This document shows, piece by piece, positions 8,920 to 16,622 of a stretch of DNA of 35,019 nucleotides. The notes below the pieces were generated by a model, which searched no databases, was not told the DNA's origin, and was given only the letters and a program-made list of their open reading frames with translations. How positions within the stretch are numbered: the stretch's first letter is position 1; each line of letters opens with the position of its first letter. The stretch comes from Nitrosomonas sp. (GTDB lineage Bacteria; Pseudomonadota; Gammaproteobacteria; Burkholderiales; Nitrosomonadaceae): contig JAJFJG010000219.1 in NCBI GenBank assembly GCA_021774265.1, positions 1 to 35,019 on the forward strand, read 5' to 3'. Position numbers and translations under genes: made by a program.

Positions 8920-9420
8920 TTATAAATGTGAAATATTACTATCTATGTCACGGGTAATAAATTCAGGCTGATTTCTTTCTTCCATACTTCGTTGTTTAGT
9001 ATGCAGGTTCCCTACTATTCCACCCAGCAGAGCACCGTAGACCCAATGACCAACCAAGGCTGCCATTGCCGCTTGAATACCTCCGATTTCTGACATAAAG
9101 AAACCGGCACCTGCCATCGGCATCACCATCGTTGCAGTAATAAGCCATAACATCTGACCAAACAGTAAACCTTTAACCAACGGTGCTCCTGGCAAAATTC
9201 GAAAAAACAACCAGGCATAAACCAGGGGAAAAACTAAAACACCAAACATGACATGAGCCGCCACACCCATTTCATACACACCGCCCATCATGTCCCCTAG
9301 CATAGCCGCGATATCCATTGGCTGCCCGATCATCACCGGTGCCGCAAATTTCATCATCAAAGACATCATTAAAGTTCCGGCTATGCCGCCGATGAGGATT
9401 TTGGAAAATTTAGACTTCAT
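8920..9420 (-). CDS. Four-helix membrane protein of unknown function
   Basis: 166 residues; ATG at 9420 with AAGGAGA upstream. Predicted helices at about 8-28, 50-75, 83-105 and 112-135, with many Met and Gly residues (for example MLGDMMGG and MVMPMAGAGFFM). I think it belongs to the DUF6789-like group of small membrane proteins, from memory. The C-terminal 30 residues are polar and probably cytoplasmic. An ECF-type element lies about 30 bp upstream on the same strand, so it is a likely member of the same regulon as the repeat cytochrome. Confidence 0.65.
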   Translation of the reverse strand: MKSKFSKILIGGIAGTLMMSLMMKFAAPVMIGQPMDIAAMLGDMMGGVYEMGVAAHVMFGVLVFPLVYAWLFFRILPGAPLVKGLLFGQMLWLITATMVMPMAGAGFFMSEIGGIQAAMAALVGHWVYGALLGGIVGNLHTKQRSMEERNQPEFITRDIDSNISHL

Positions 9421-9450
9421 TGTAATATCTCCTTGTGTTAAGTGAGATGA

Positions 9451-9480
9451 TTAGTCAACTCATGTATTATTTCCTTACAA
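9451..9480 (-). promoter_or_regulatory. ECF-type promoter element, copy on minus strand
   Basis: On the minus strand TTGTAAGGAAA (9480-9470) is followed after exactly 13 bases by GACTAA (9456-9451). It lies about 30 bp from the start of the membrane protein gene. The -35-like block is itself tandem: a second TTGTAAGGA adjoins it at 9489-9481. Confidence 0.75.
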
Positions 9481-9643
9481 TCCTTACAAAAAACCAATAG
9501 TCATTACTCTCCGTCTGCAAGGATTTTATGTTATCGACGACTTATTAAATAAATGCTATTTTCGAATAAGTTTTGTTTTGTGATTGACGATCATTTGACA
9601 TGTCGAACGAAATTTACCAAGTGTCACCAAAGGAGCTGTTAAT

Positions 9644-10774
9644 GTGAGTCACTTACAAAACATAGACAAACCTATATTGATGTTTCCTGATGAAAGCGGT
9701 GGCAAGATAATCAAAGTAAGCGGCCAGTGGACTCTACACACCTTGGCAGCATCTCCCGGTGTACGAAAGAGAATTAAAATACTGGGAGGCGAGAAAGATA
9801 AACAATGGGACATCAGTACGGTTGAACGACTTGATAGCGTTGCCGCTTTCTTGCTATGGCAGGCGTGGGGTGAAAAACTGCCAGATGATTTGATCATGCG
9901 ACCAGAGCAACGACATATATTCGACTATTGGCACGACAGGCCAATTCCAAAACCTGATTCCATGACGTCTCGCTTTGCTGATTTAATACATCATTGGCAG
10001 TTGATGTCACAAGGTTTTTACCTACATATTAGTGCCTGGATGACCCTATTTGGCCGATTGTTGCTTGATTTTATTTATTTATTACAGCACCCCCGCGCCA
10101 CACCGTGCAAAGAAATATCGCAAACGATATATAAAGCTGGCGTCAGCGCCATGTGGATAACAGCATTAGTTGGGTTTTTAATTGGTATATCTATAAGTTA
10201 CCTGTCTTCGTTACAACTACAACGATTCGGTGCAGAAATTTATGTCATTGATCTGCTTGGACTCAGTATCATCCGTGAACTGGGGCCAATGCTGGCAGCC
10301 ATTTTGATCGCTGGACGCTCCGGTTCTGCGATGGCCGCCGAGATTGGTATTATGCGTGTCACCCAAGAACTGGATGCATTGTCGGCATTAGGCATTTCCC
10401 ATTCGTTGCGGCTGGTTTTGCCAAAAGTTGTTGCACTGTCCCTGGCAGTGCCGCTGCTGATCGTCTGGACTGACACAATGGCTCTGATCGGTGGCATGAT
10501 TTCGGCGCAATTAACGCTGGATATTGGTTATCAGCAATTTCTTGACCATCTACCTAAGGCAGTACCAATCGCTAATTTTTATATCGGCCTAGCCAAAGGC
10601 GCTGTATTTGGTGTGATGATTGCCATGATTGCCTGTCACTTCGGATTTTTGATCAAGCCCAATACCGAAAGCCTCGGTAATGAAACTACACATGCCGTTG
10701 TGACCGCCATAACTGTCGTGATTATTGTCAATACCGTATTTTCAATTTTGTTTAGAAATGTGGGGTTTCCATGA
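9644..10774 (+). CDS. MlaE-family lipid ABC transporter permease with N-terminal STAS-like domain
   Basis: 376 residues from the GTG at 9644, which has AGGAG eight bases upstream; an ATG at 9642 is immediately followed by TGA and cannot start the gene. Residues 1-90 resemble a STAS domain (WDISTVERLDSVAAFLLWQAW). Residues about 150-370 are the MlaE permease with five or so membrane helices and the family signatures IIRELGPMLAAILIAGRSGSA and TQELDALSALGI. MlaE-type permeases move phospholipids or other hydrophobic molecules between the membranes. The gene overlaps the ATPase gene by ATGA. Confidence 0.9.
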   Translation: MSHLQNIDKPILMFPDESGGKIIKVSGQWTLHTLAASPGVRKRIKILGGEKDKQWDISTVERLDSVAAFLLWQAWGEKLPDDLIMRPEQRHIFDYWHDRPIPKPDSMTSRFADLIHHWQLMSQGFYLHISAWMTLFGRLLLDFIYLLQHPRATPCKEISQTIYKAGVSAMWITALVGFLIGISISYLSSLQLQRFGAEIYVIDLLGLSIIRELGPMLAAILIAGRSGSAMAAEIGIMRVTQELDALSALGISHSLRLVLPKVVALSLAVPLLIVWTDTMALIGGMISAQLTLDIGYQQFLDHLPKAVPIANFYIGLAKGAVFGVMIAMIACHFGFLIKPNTESLGNETTHAVVTAITVVIIVNTVFSILFRNVGFP

Positions 10775-11532
10775 AAAATCATTGCGCGGTAGAACTGGAT
10801 CATGTGTGGACATATTTCGGCGAACAATTGATTCATCAAGACATCAGCTTATGTCTTGAGAGTGGCGAAATACTGGGTCTCGTGGGATTATCTGGCAGCG
10901 GCAAAACGACGTTATTACGCGAAATGATCGGTCTGGAATCGCCTTGCCGTGGAAACTTGAAAGTCTTTGGTGAGCGAGCGCAAGAATCCTGTTCAAGTGC
11001 CTGCGGACAAAGGCGCAATCATACTGGCGTGTTATTTCAGAATGGCGCCTTATTTAGCGCTTTAAACGTGTTTGAAAACATTGCTTTTCCGCTGCGTGAA
11101 ATGGGTATCGATGACGAAGATTTGATCAATCAAATGGTTTGCATGAAGTTAGCCATGGTGGGTCTAAGCGCGCATGACGCCATGCACAAACCTTCTGAGC
11201 TGTCGGGTGGCATGGTTAAACGGGCGGCAATGGCCCGTGCAATAATTCTGGAGCCGAAATTGTTGTTACTGGACGAACCGACTTCCGGCCTTGATCCCAT
11301 CGCTGGCGAAGATTTCGTCACCTTGCTACGGCAATTGCATCAGGAACTCGATTTCACTGTGGTGATGGTGACACATGATTTGCATATTTTAAGAGACTTA
11401 TGCACGAAAGTTGCCGTGCTGGCTGATCATCGCCTGGTCGCCTTCGATTCGTTGGATAAGGTGCTTGACTGTGACCATTCCTTCATTCAGCAATTTTTTC
11501 ATAATAATCGCGCACAGCGTGTATTTACTTGA
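10771..11532 (+). CDS. ATP-binding subunit of the MlaE-type ABC transporter
   Basis: 253 residues. Walker A is GLSGSGKTT (about 38-46), Q-loop LFQNGALFS, signature LSGGMVKRAAMARA, Walker B LLLLDEPTSGLDP and H-loop VTHDLH. The LSGGM signature with following KRAA is typical of MlaF-like ATPases. It energises the permease encoded just upstream. Start codon ATG at 10771 overlaps the permease stop by four bases, suggesting translational coupling. Confidence 0.92.
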   Translation: MKNHCAVELDHVWTYFGEQLIHQDISLCLESGEILGLVGLSGSGKTTLLREMIGLESPCRGNLKVFGERAQESCSSACGQRRNHTGVLFQNGALFSALNVFENIAFPLREMGIDDEDLINQMVCMKLAMVGLSAHDAMHKPSELSGGMVKRAAMARAIILEPKLLLLDEPTSGLDPIAGEDFVTLLRQLHQELDFTVVMVTHDLHILRDLCTKVAVLADHRLVAFDSLDKVLDCDHSFIQQFFHNNRAQRVFT

Positions 11533-11545
11533 TTGGAGGTTATGT

Positions 11546-12472
11546 ATGGGTAAAGACAGTTATGCGCTAATCACCGGCTTGTTCATGTCCGTTCTGATAA
11601 CAGGTATTGTGATCATTATCATCTGGTTGGGAGACGTTCAATCGCAAACGAAAACTTATATTGCAGAAACCCGTGAGTCGGTGACTGGGCTTAAGGTCGG
11701 TTCTACTGTTTATTATCGAGGTATAGCAGTAGGCAAAGTAAGCGCGGTGCGTTTCTCTCCTGACAATCCGGACATTATCCTTGTGCCAATGGAAATCGAA
11801 AGTGACGTTCAACTTAAACGTGGTGTTTATGCAATACTGGAACTTCAGGGCGTCACAGGCTTAACGCGAGTCTCGCTCCAGGATAGCGACAATCAAGCCG
11901 AGCCGCTGTTAAATAGTGATCCGTCTGAGAGTCATATCCCGATCAAGCCTTCGCTCATTGACCGGCTGTCGGTATCCGGAGAGAATACAGTCAATGAAAC
12001 CCGCGAGCTAATGCTCAGGCTAAATCAATTGCTGAATGAAGACAATATTCGTCATGTGAAACACATCTTGATCAATATCGAATCCGCTACCGAACGATTC
12101 AATGTATTACAGGATCAGGCCAGCAAAGCCCTGACTCAAGTGCCTGCATTAACAACAGATGCTCGACATACGTTTGCAGAGGTAAGCAACCTAAGTCGTG
12201 ACTTCAAACAATTGAGCAGTCAAGTACAGCAAGATTTGACAACGCTTTCCGATCAATCAAGTCAATTGATGCAGACAGGAAACTTAGTGGGGCAGCAACT
12301 TTTGCAAGTAACCTTGCCTAGAGCCAATACTCTGATGTTGCAAATGCAAACCACCACCCGCCGTTTCGATCGCGTTGCAGCAACTTTAGAGATTGATCCG
12401 CAAGCCTTCTTACTTGGCGTCGAGTCACAACCACCCGCCCCTGGTGAACCAGGTTTCAAGGAGCCGAAATGA
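11546..12472 (+). CDS. MlaD/MCE-domain substrate-binding protein
   Basis: 308 residues. I choose the ATG at 11546, with GGAGG six bases upstream, over an earlier in-frame start at 11411 that lies inside the ATPase gene. One N-terminal membrane anchor (about 7-28) is followed by a single MCE domain (about 36-115: TGLKVGSTVYYRGIAVGKV) and a long, probably coiled helical C-terminus (about 150-280). MCE proteins form hexameric periplasmic rings that pass lipids to the permease. The start lies 13 bp after the ATPase stop. Confidence 0.9.
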   Translation: MGKDSYALITGLFMSVLITGIVIIIIWLGDVQSQTKTYIAETRESVTGLKVGSTVYYRGIAVGKVSAVRFSPDNPDIILVPMEIESDVQLKRGVYAILELQGVTGLTRVSLQDSDNQAEPLLNSDPSESHIPIKPSLIDRLSVSGENTVNETRELMLRLNQLLNEDNIRHVKHILINIESATERFNVLQDQASKALTQVPALTTDARHTFAEVSNLSRDFKQLSSQVQQDLTTLSDQSSQLMQTGNLVGQQLLQVTLPRANTLMLQMQTTTRRFDRVAATLEIDPQAFLLGVESQPPAPGEPGFKEPK

Positions 12473-13029
12473 AACGCTACCTGAGGCATTTGTCAGTAAT
12501 TATTCTGAGCACATCAATTTCAGCTTGCAACATTGGTTCCAAACCAGGTTTACCGATCATTCACGACTTTGGACCTACTGTTCAACAGACATCCAACGTC
12601 ACGATCACGTTGGATGCGCCGGTCTGGCTGTGGGATGACAGGATACGTTACCGCTTGCTTTATGATGATGCCACTGTCATTCGCCATTATAATAGAAATC
12701 GCTGGGAAGCATCGTTACCTGCTTTATTGGAACGCCGATTGATTATCGCAGGATTATCGCAGCCCATTCACTTACAGGTTCGGCTGACACAATTTGAGCA
12801 ACAATTTGAGGCGGCGGATAATGCGCATGTGATAATGACGTTGGCGGTCAGTACTTTTGTCGATAACAACCTCAGATTGCTGGGTGAACGTAAATTCAGC
12901 CTGATACAAAAAAATGTTCCGCCGAACGCAACCGGTGCAATAACTGGCTTTATCGCGTTAATCGAGCAAGCGCAAACAGAAATTCAATCCTGGCTTGAAA
13001 CAATGTCCGATGAACCATCAACGAGGTAA
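12469..13029 (+). CDS. ABC-type transport auxiliary lipoprotein (PqiC/YmbA-like)
   Basis: 186 residues; ATG overlaps the MlaD-like stop by four bases. Signal peptide with a lipobox ISAC ending at Cys 20. The mature part contains VTITLDAPVWLWDDRIRYRLL and WEASLPALLERRLI, the pattern of the ABC-type auxiliary lipoprotein family (PqiC/YmbA). These lie on the outer membrane side of MCE lipid transporters. Last gene of the four-gene operon; it replaces the MlaC shuttle usual in mla operons. Confidence 0.82.
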   Translation: MKRYLRHLSVIILSTSISACNIGSKPGLPIIHDFGPTVQQTSNVTITLDAPVWLWDDRIRYRLLYDDATVIRHYNRNRWEASLPALLERRLIIAGLSQPIHLQVRLTQFEQQFEAADNAHVIMTLAVSTFVDNNLRLLGERKFSLIQKNVPPNATGAITGFIALIEQAQTEIQSWLETMSDEPSTR

Positions 13030-13064
13030 ACATAATAATAAAGATTTGCAGATAAAATTTAATA

Positions 13065-13841
13065 TTACATACCCAAAAAATGCCTGAATGGATACCGAAA
13101 AGTATCATCATGACACTTGAGCGCACTCAATATGGCGGTACCCGGAAACAATCTGGCGTCATATTGACATAGACTAACGACAGGAAATCGGTGTCCGAGT
13201 TCCTGATTGTATCGGATTTCAAATTCATTTAATTCATCAATTCCCATACCTTTTTGTAACGTCCAAGCCATATCACCAAGTACTCGCAGGCCCTGAATGC
13301 CATGTTTGTTGGCATTCAAAAAAGCATTCTCGAAGAAAGTATATAGCTCTGCGCTGTTTGCCATACCCTCCACTAAAACAATATGGCCATCCTCAACATC
13401 CTGATCAATATCGGTTCTGACATCACGTAATTCGTTTAATATGATGGATTGAACTTCAGCAGTAGCAACCACGAAACAGCGGTTACCTGCCTGAAGGCCG
13501 CCGAGTAAAAAAGGTAAAGCTAACTTTAGTCGTCCCAAATCGGTTTCATAAAATGCACATAAGTGGCTACCATAATTAATTTTGATACCTTCAAGATCAA
13601 TATGAGCGATTCGGCTTGGCGCATGTTCCAATGCAGCAATATTAGCAGGCACTTGATCCTGCTCAAGATAAGCCAGGAGGTCCGTTAAGCGATATCTCCG
13701 CTCGCGTTTGACCCCTATACGCAGACATGTCAATTTACCCGAATCACTCCAGCGTCTTAATGATATTACACTGGCGTTTAGAATCTTAGCTGCTTGTTTG
13801 ATGTTCAGAAGTGACTCAGTAACACTTTCAGTAGTGCTCAT
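13065..13841 (-). CDS. DcmR-like regulator: MerR-type HTH plus MEDS sensory domain
   Basis: 258 residues from the ATG at 13841, which has GGGAGAG seven bases upstream; a GTG six bases earlier is too close to that site. Residues 8-60 form a MerR/excisionase-like helix-turn-helix (NIKQAAKILNASVISLRRWS). Residues about 85-250 match the MEDS domain (HLCAFYETD, GNRCFVVATAE, GLRVLGDMAW, VSLCQYDARLF). The family's named member, DcmR, regulates dichloromethane dehalogenase. This gene is divergent from a haloalkane-dehalogenase-like gene, so a role in controlling that gene is a reasonable inference. Confidence 0.82.
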   Translation of the reverse strand: MSTTESVTESLLNIKQAAKILNASVISLRRWSDSGKLTCLRIGVKRERRYRLTDLLAYLEQDQVPANIAALEHAPSRIAHIDLEGIKINYGSHLCAFYETDLGRLKLALPFLLGGLQAGNRCFVVATAEVQSIILNELRDVRTDIDQDVEDGHIVLVEGMANSAELYTFFENAFLNANKHGIQGLRVLGDMAWTLQKGMGIDELNEFEIRYNQELGHRFPVVSLCQYDARLFPGTAILSALKCHDDTFRYPFRHFLGM

Positions 13842-13926
13842 GCACACGCTCTCCCTAAATAATCATTATTTAGCTCATTAAAAATTCTTAAATCTATGAT
13901 TGTACTTATAGTTCTCAATTTCACCC

Positions 13927-13944
13927 TTTCAAGTTGTTTCAAGT
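13927..13944. promoter_or_regulatory. Direct repeat TTTCAAGT x2, candidate operator
   Basis: TTTCAAGT occurs at 13927-13934 and 13937-13944, start-to-start distance 10 bp, about one helical turn. It lies in the divergent region between the DcmR-like regulator and the hydrolase, upstream of the hydrolase -35 box. A binding site for the regulator is inferred from position and phasing only. Confidence 0.45.
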
Positions 13945-13978
13945 CATTTGCCTGCATTAATAAGCCTTTATAAAAATC

Positions 13979-14006
13979 TTGACTTTTATTATAACACGGG
14001 TATTAT
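13979..14006 (+). promoter_or_regulatory. Sigma70-type promoter of the dehalogenase-like gene
   Basis: TTGACT at 13979-13984, 16-bp spacer, TATTAT at 14001-14006. This is a good sigma70 match about 100 bp before the ATG at 14107. Confidence 0.6.
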
Positions 14007-14023
14007 TCTTAATAAGATTATCT

Positions 14024-14053
14024 ATGATGATCAATGATGATCAATGATGATAT
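14024..14053. repeat. Three tandem 10-bp repeats in the dehalogenase leader
   Basis: ATGATGATCA at 14024-14033 and 14034-14043, then ATGATGATAT at 14044-14053. The repeat period equals one helical turn. It lies just downstream of the -10 box, where a bound regulator could block transcription. Confidence 0.55.
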
Positions 14054-14106
14054 GAATCATATGATAATCACAATACTATTCAAATCAATAATTATAGGAT
14101 AACAAG

Positions 14107-15390
14107 ATGAATTCAGTTCCCGGAAGTTCAGAGGATTATAGTTTCTATAGCGCACTCAGTCATTCGCCATTACGGGCGGCAGGTAATACACCCGATTTGT
14201 CAATCTATCGTCCCCAAGGCATCCCTGAATATGGCGTTTTCCGTTATAAGGCACCGGTTGAGGGTTTGCTGCAAATAGGTGATGCACATAGCGCTAAAAC
14301 TGACTGGTCGGATGATTTCGAAATTGCATGGACTAAAATGGGCAATAAAGGACCACTAGTTTTGTTTTTGCATGGTGTTCCAACCAACCGCTCACAATGG
14401 GAAGAAGTACAGGCACAAGTATCACGTTTCTGTGAAACAATTTCTATCGACATGCTGGGGATGGGTGAAAGCTCCAAACCACGACTTTATGGCCGTAAAA
14501 ATAATCCAGCTCCTAATACTATGTGGAACTGGATTAATGATGTTGATTATATTGAAAAGCTGATGCAGAAAGAATATCCAGGGCGACAATTTATTTTTAT
14601 TGCTGATGACTGGGGTAGCGGCATAGCGTCACAATATGCCGCCATGCATGACGACCGATTGAATGCGTTCGTACAGATGGATCCGGTTGCCTTCGATGGC
14701 TATCCGGTTAATGAAATACAGGCAATAGGCAGAGCCTCAGAAATTCCTAATACACCGGAAGGTGACGCGCAATTTGCAATGTTGTTTGCAGCTTTTGATC
14801 AGACATTAGTGCAGATTCTAAAGTCGATGGTGCACGACCCTTCCAAATACAATCAATACAATCTGCGCTACCTGACTTTTCCTTATGTTGATGTGGATTA
14901 TGAGCGTAATAGTACAGGTGACGGCGTCACCGATGTCGCCAAATCAACTACCATGCGTCTTAAATTACACAACATACGCGTACTAGCTGATCGCGCTGCA
15001 GTTCTTAGCCCAGCCCTGCTACTGCCAAATCACCCGCAATATAATCCCCAAGGTGTGCAGTACCAGGACATTACTGTCCCGACATTGATTATGTGGGGTG
15101 AGTATGACAATATGATGCCAGCAGCGCAGACACAACGATTCGCTAATGTACTCGGAACGGATGATGTGCAAATTACCTACATACCCAGAGCCGGACATTT
15201 TCCGGCCACGGACAATCCAGATTGTGTTGCAGACACGATCATTAACTTCATCCGGCGGGTGATGGGACGCAGTTCCCTCGCTGATGTCTATGTGGGAAAT
15301 AATGGCATTTGGAAGGGTGATGAGCGACTGATGATTCAAGAGTTGCGGGCTTTGCATGGTATTTCCGATTGCAAACTTGCTACCGGCTGA
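14107..15390 (+). CDS. Haloalkane-dehalogenase-like alpha/beta hydrolase
   Basis: 427 residues; ATG with TAGGATAAC upstream. Alpha/beta-hydrolase core from about 70 to 390. HGVPTN (89-94) forms the oxyanion region. The nucleophile elbow is ADDWGSG with Asp168, followed by Trp169, the residue that holds the halide in haloalkane dehalogenases. The catalytic His is probably H364 in RAGHFPATDNPD. The Asp nucleophile rules out a serine esterase, but an epoxide hydrolase remains possible because those also carry DWG. An N-terminal extension of about 65 residues and a C-terminal tail of about 35 make it longer than the usual 300 residues. No signal peptide is seen. The divergent DcmR-like gene is the likely regulator. 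Confidence 0.78.
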   Translation: MNSVPGSSEDYSFYSALSHSPLRAAGNTPDLSIYRPQGIPEYGVFRYKAPVEGLLQIGDAHSAKTDWSDDFEIAWTKMGNKGPLVLFLHGVPTNRSQWEEVQAQVSRFCETISIDMLGMGESSKPRLYGRKNNPAPNTMWNWINDVDYIEKLMQKEYPGRQFIFIADDWGSGIASQYAAMHDDRLNAFVQMDPVAFDGYPVNEIQAIGRASEIPNTPEGDAQFAMLFAAFDQTLVQILKSMVHDPSKYNQYNLRYLTFPYVDVDYERNSTGDGVTDVAKSTTMRLKLHNIRVLADRAAVLSPALLLPNHPQYNPQGVQYQDITVPTLIMWGEYDNMMPAAQTQRFANVLGTDDVQITYIPRAGHFPATDNPDCVADTIINFIRRVMGRSSLADVYVGNNGIWKGDERLMIQELRALHGISDCKLATG

Positions 15391-15497
15391 AACGACCTAC
15401 TGCGCTCAGAATGATACATCAAACATTTTGGATATTAAATGAATGCATGATTCAAACATCGTAGATTGGTATAACTGTATTATCCTGGCAAAATTTT

Positions 15498-16067
15498 ATG
15501 ACAACAAATAATAAAGACTTAAACATTCAAACATTGTTTGAAGAGTATGGCGATTATCTGTTTAGCTATGCAATTCTGAAGGTGAAAGATAGCCATTTCG
15601 CTGAAGACTTGGTGCAGGAAACTTTGCTTGCGGCCTTCACTGCAAAAAATTCTTTTTCCAGTCAATCCTCAATCCGTACTTGGTTGACCGGGATACTCAA
15701 GCACAAAATTAGCGATCATTTTCGACGCCAGGGGCGTGAGGTGAAGATTGAGGATCTAGTTGATCAGGACGAAGCAGATGGCTTAGATGCTTTTTTTAAA
15801 TCAAATGGGCGCTGGATTCAAAAGCCAGATGCTTTTCCCAGCCCTGAAGCCGCTTTACAACAACAAGAATTCTGGAAAATTTTTCAGCAATGTCTGGCCG
15901 GTTTAAGGCCAAAACAGGCAGAAGTTTTTCTTGCCAAAGAGATTTACGGTTTGAGCAATGCGGATATTTGTAAGGATTTTACGCTCAGTTCGACCAATGT
16001 GTGGGTATTAATGCATCGTGCCCGCTTGTCCCTCGGTAACTGTTTTAAAATTAACTGGAAAAGTTAA
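15498..16067 (+). CDS. ECF sigma-70 family RNA polymerase sigma factor
   Basis: 189 residues. Region 2 is at about 10-75 (YLFSYAILKVKDSHFAEDLV, then IRTWLTGILKHKISDHFRRQ). Region 4 is at about 130-180 (LRPKQAEVFLAKEIYGLSNA, then WVLMHRARLSLGNCF). The tail with RARLSLGNCFKINW fits the TIGR02943 group as I remember it. The next gene is a zinc-finger protein of the anti-sigma type, 13 bp downstream. It is the only sigma factor in the window and so the obvious candidate for reading the five ECF-like elements. A partial copy of that element lies inside this gene at 15969-15997. Confidence 0.9.
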   Translation: MTTNNKDLNIQTLFEEYGDYLFSYAILKVKDSHFAEDLVQETLLAAFTAKNSFSSQSSIRTWLTGILKHKISDHFRRQGREVKIEDLVDQDEADGLDAFFKSNGRWIQKPDAFPSPEAALQQQEFWKIFQQCLAGLRPKQAEVFLAKEIYGLSNADICKDFTLSSTNVWVLMHRARLSLGNCFKINWKS

Positions 16068-16080
16068 GAGCAAAAAATAT

Positions 16081-16326
16081 ATGTTGAACTGTAAACAAGC
16101 CAGCCAACTGGCTTCGCGCGCAATGGATGAAAAACTGCCATTTTGGGAGCGTGCGGCATTAAAACTACATTTATTCTTATGTCGTAGCTGTACGAATTTT
16201 ACGCAGCAGCTTAATTTTCTGCGGGAAGTTTCACGCCGTTCCAGAACCAGTAGTAATTTTCAACTTTCTGAAAAGGCCAAACAACGAATAGCCAGCGCCT
16301 TGAAATCCAAACAAGACGGCGACTAA
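16081..16326 (+). CDS. Zinc-finger (zf-HC2) putative anti-sigma factor
   Basis: 81 residues from the ATG at 16081. MLNCKQASQLASRAMDEKLP is typical of the zf-HC2 anti-sigma domain, with a Cys at 4, a helix, then HLFLCRSC giving the H-x3-C-x2-C zinc site at about 30-37. No membrane segment, so a soluble anti-sigma factor that could sense redox or metals through its zinc site. It directly follows the sigma gene and is probably co-transcribed with it. Confidence 0.85.
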   Translation: MLNCKQASQLASRAMDEKLPFWERAALKLHLFLCRSCTNFTQQLNFLREVSRRSRTSSNFQLSEKAKQRIASALKSKQDGD

Positions 16327-16433
16327 TCGTATTGAGAAACCATTGCATCGGTAATTTTACAAGATAACGGATGCCAAGTATTGCGTTACTGCGCATACTG
16401 CAGCGCTGCGTAGCGTAGCGTAAAGGTCACTGA

Positions 16434-16580
16434 ATCAAAAATCGCAGCAATACTGACCTTAAAGCATTATTTGATCTTTGTGTTGAAGACGATGCGTTGC
16501 TGGAAGCATTGGCCACTATGGAACTTTTTATCGCATTTAACCGGTTCGCCGATGTGATGGGCATTGAGATAGACTTTTAA
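16434..16580 (+). pseudogene. C-terminal relic of a carboxymuconolactone-decarboxylase-like gene
   Basis: An open frame without a start codon reads DLCVEDDALLEALATMELF and then IAFNRFADVMGIEIDF before TAA at 16578-16580. The ELF-AFNRFADVMGI ending is one I associate with AhpD/carboxymuconolactone-decarboxylase-family proteins. The N-terminal two-thirds, including any CxxC site, are missing; the sequence before it holds stops and a GC-rich palindrome (near 16400). Family call is moderate. Confidence 0.45.
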
Positions 16581-16622
16581 CGAAATTAAATCGATGTTGC
16601 TCTTTATGAAGGCATCATACAC

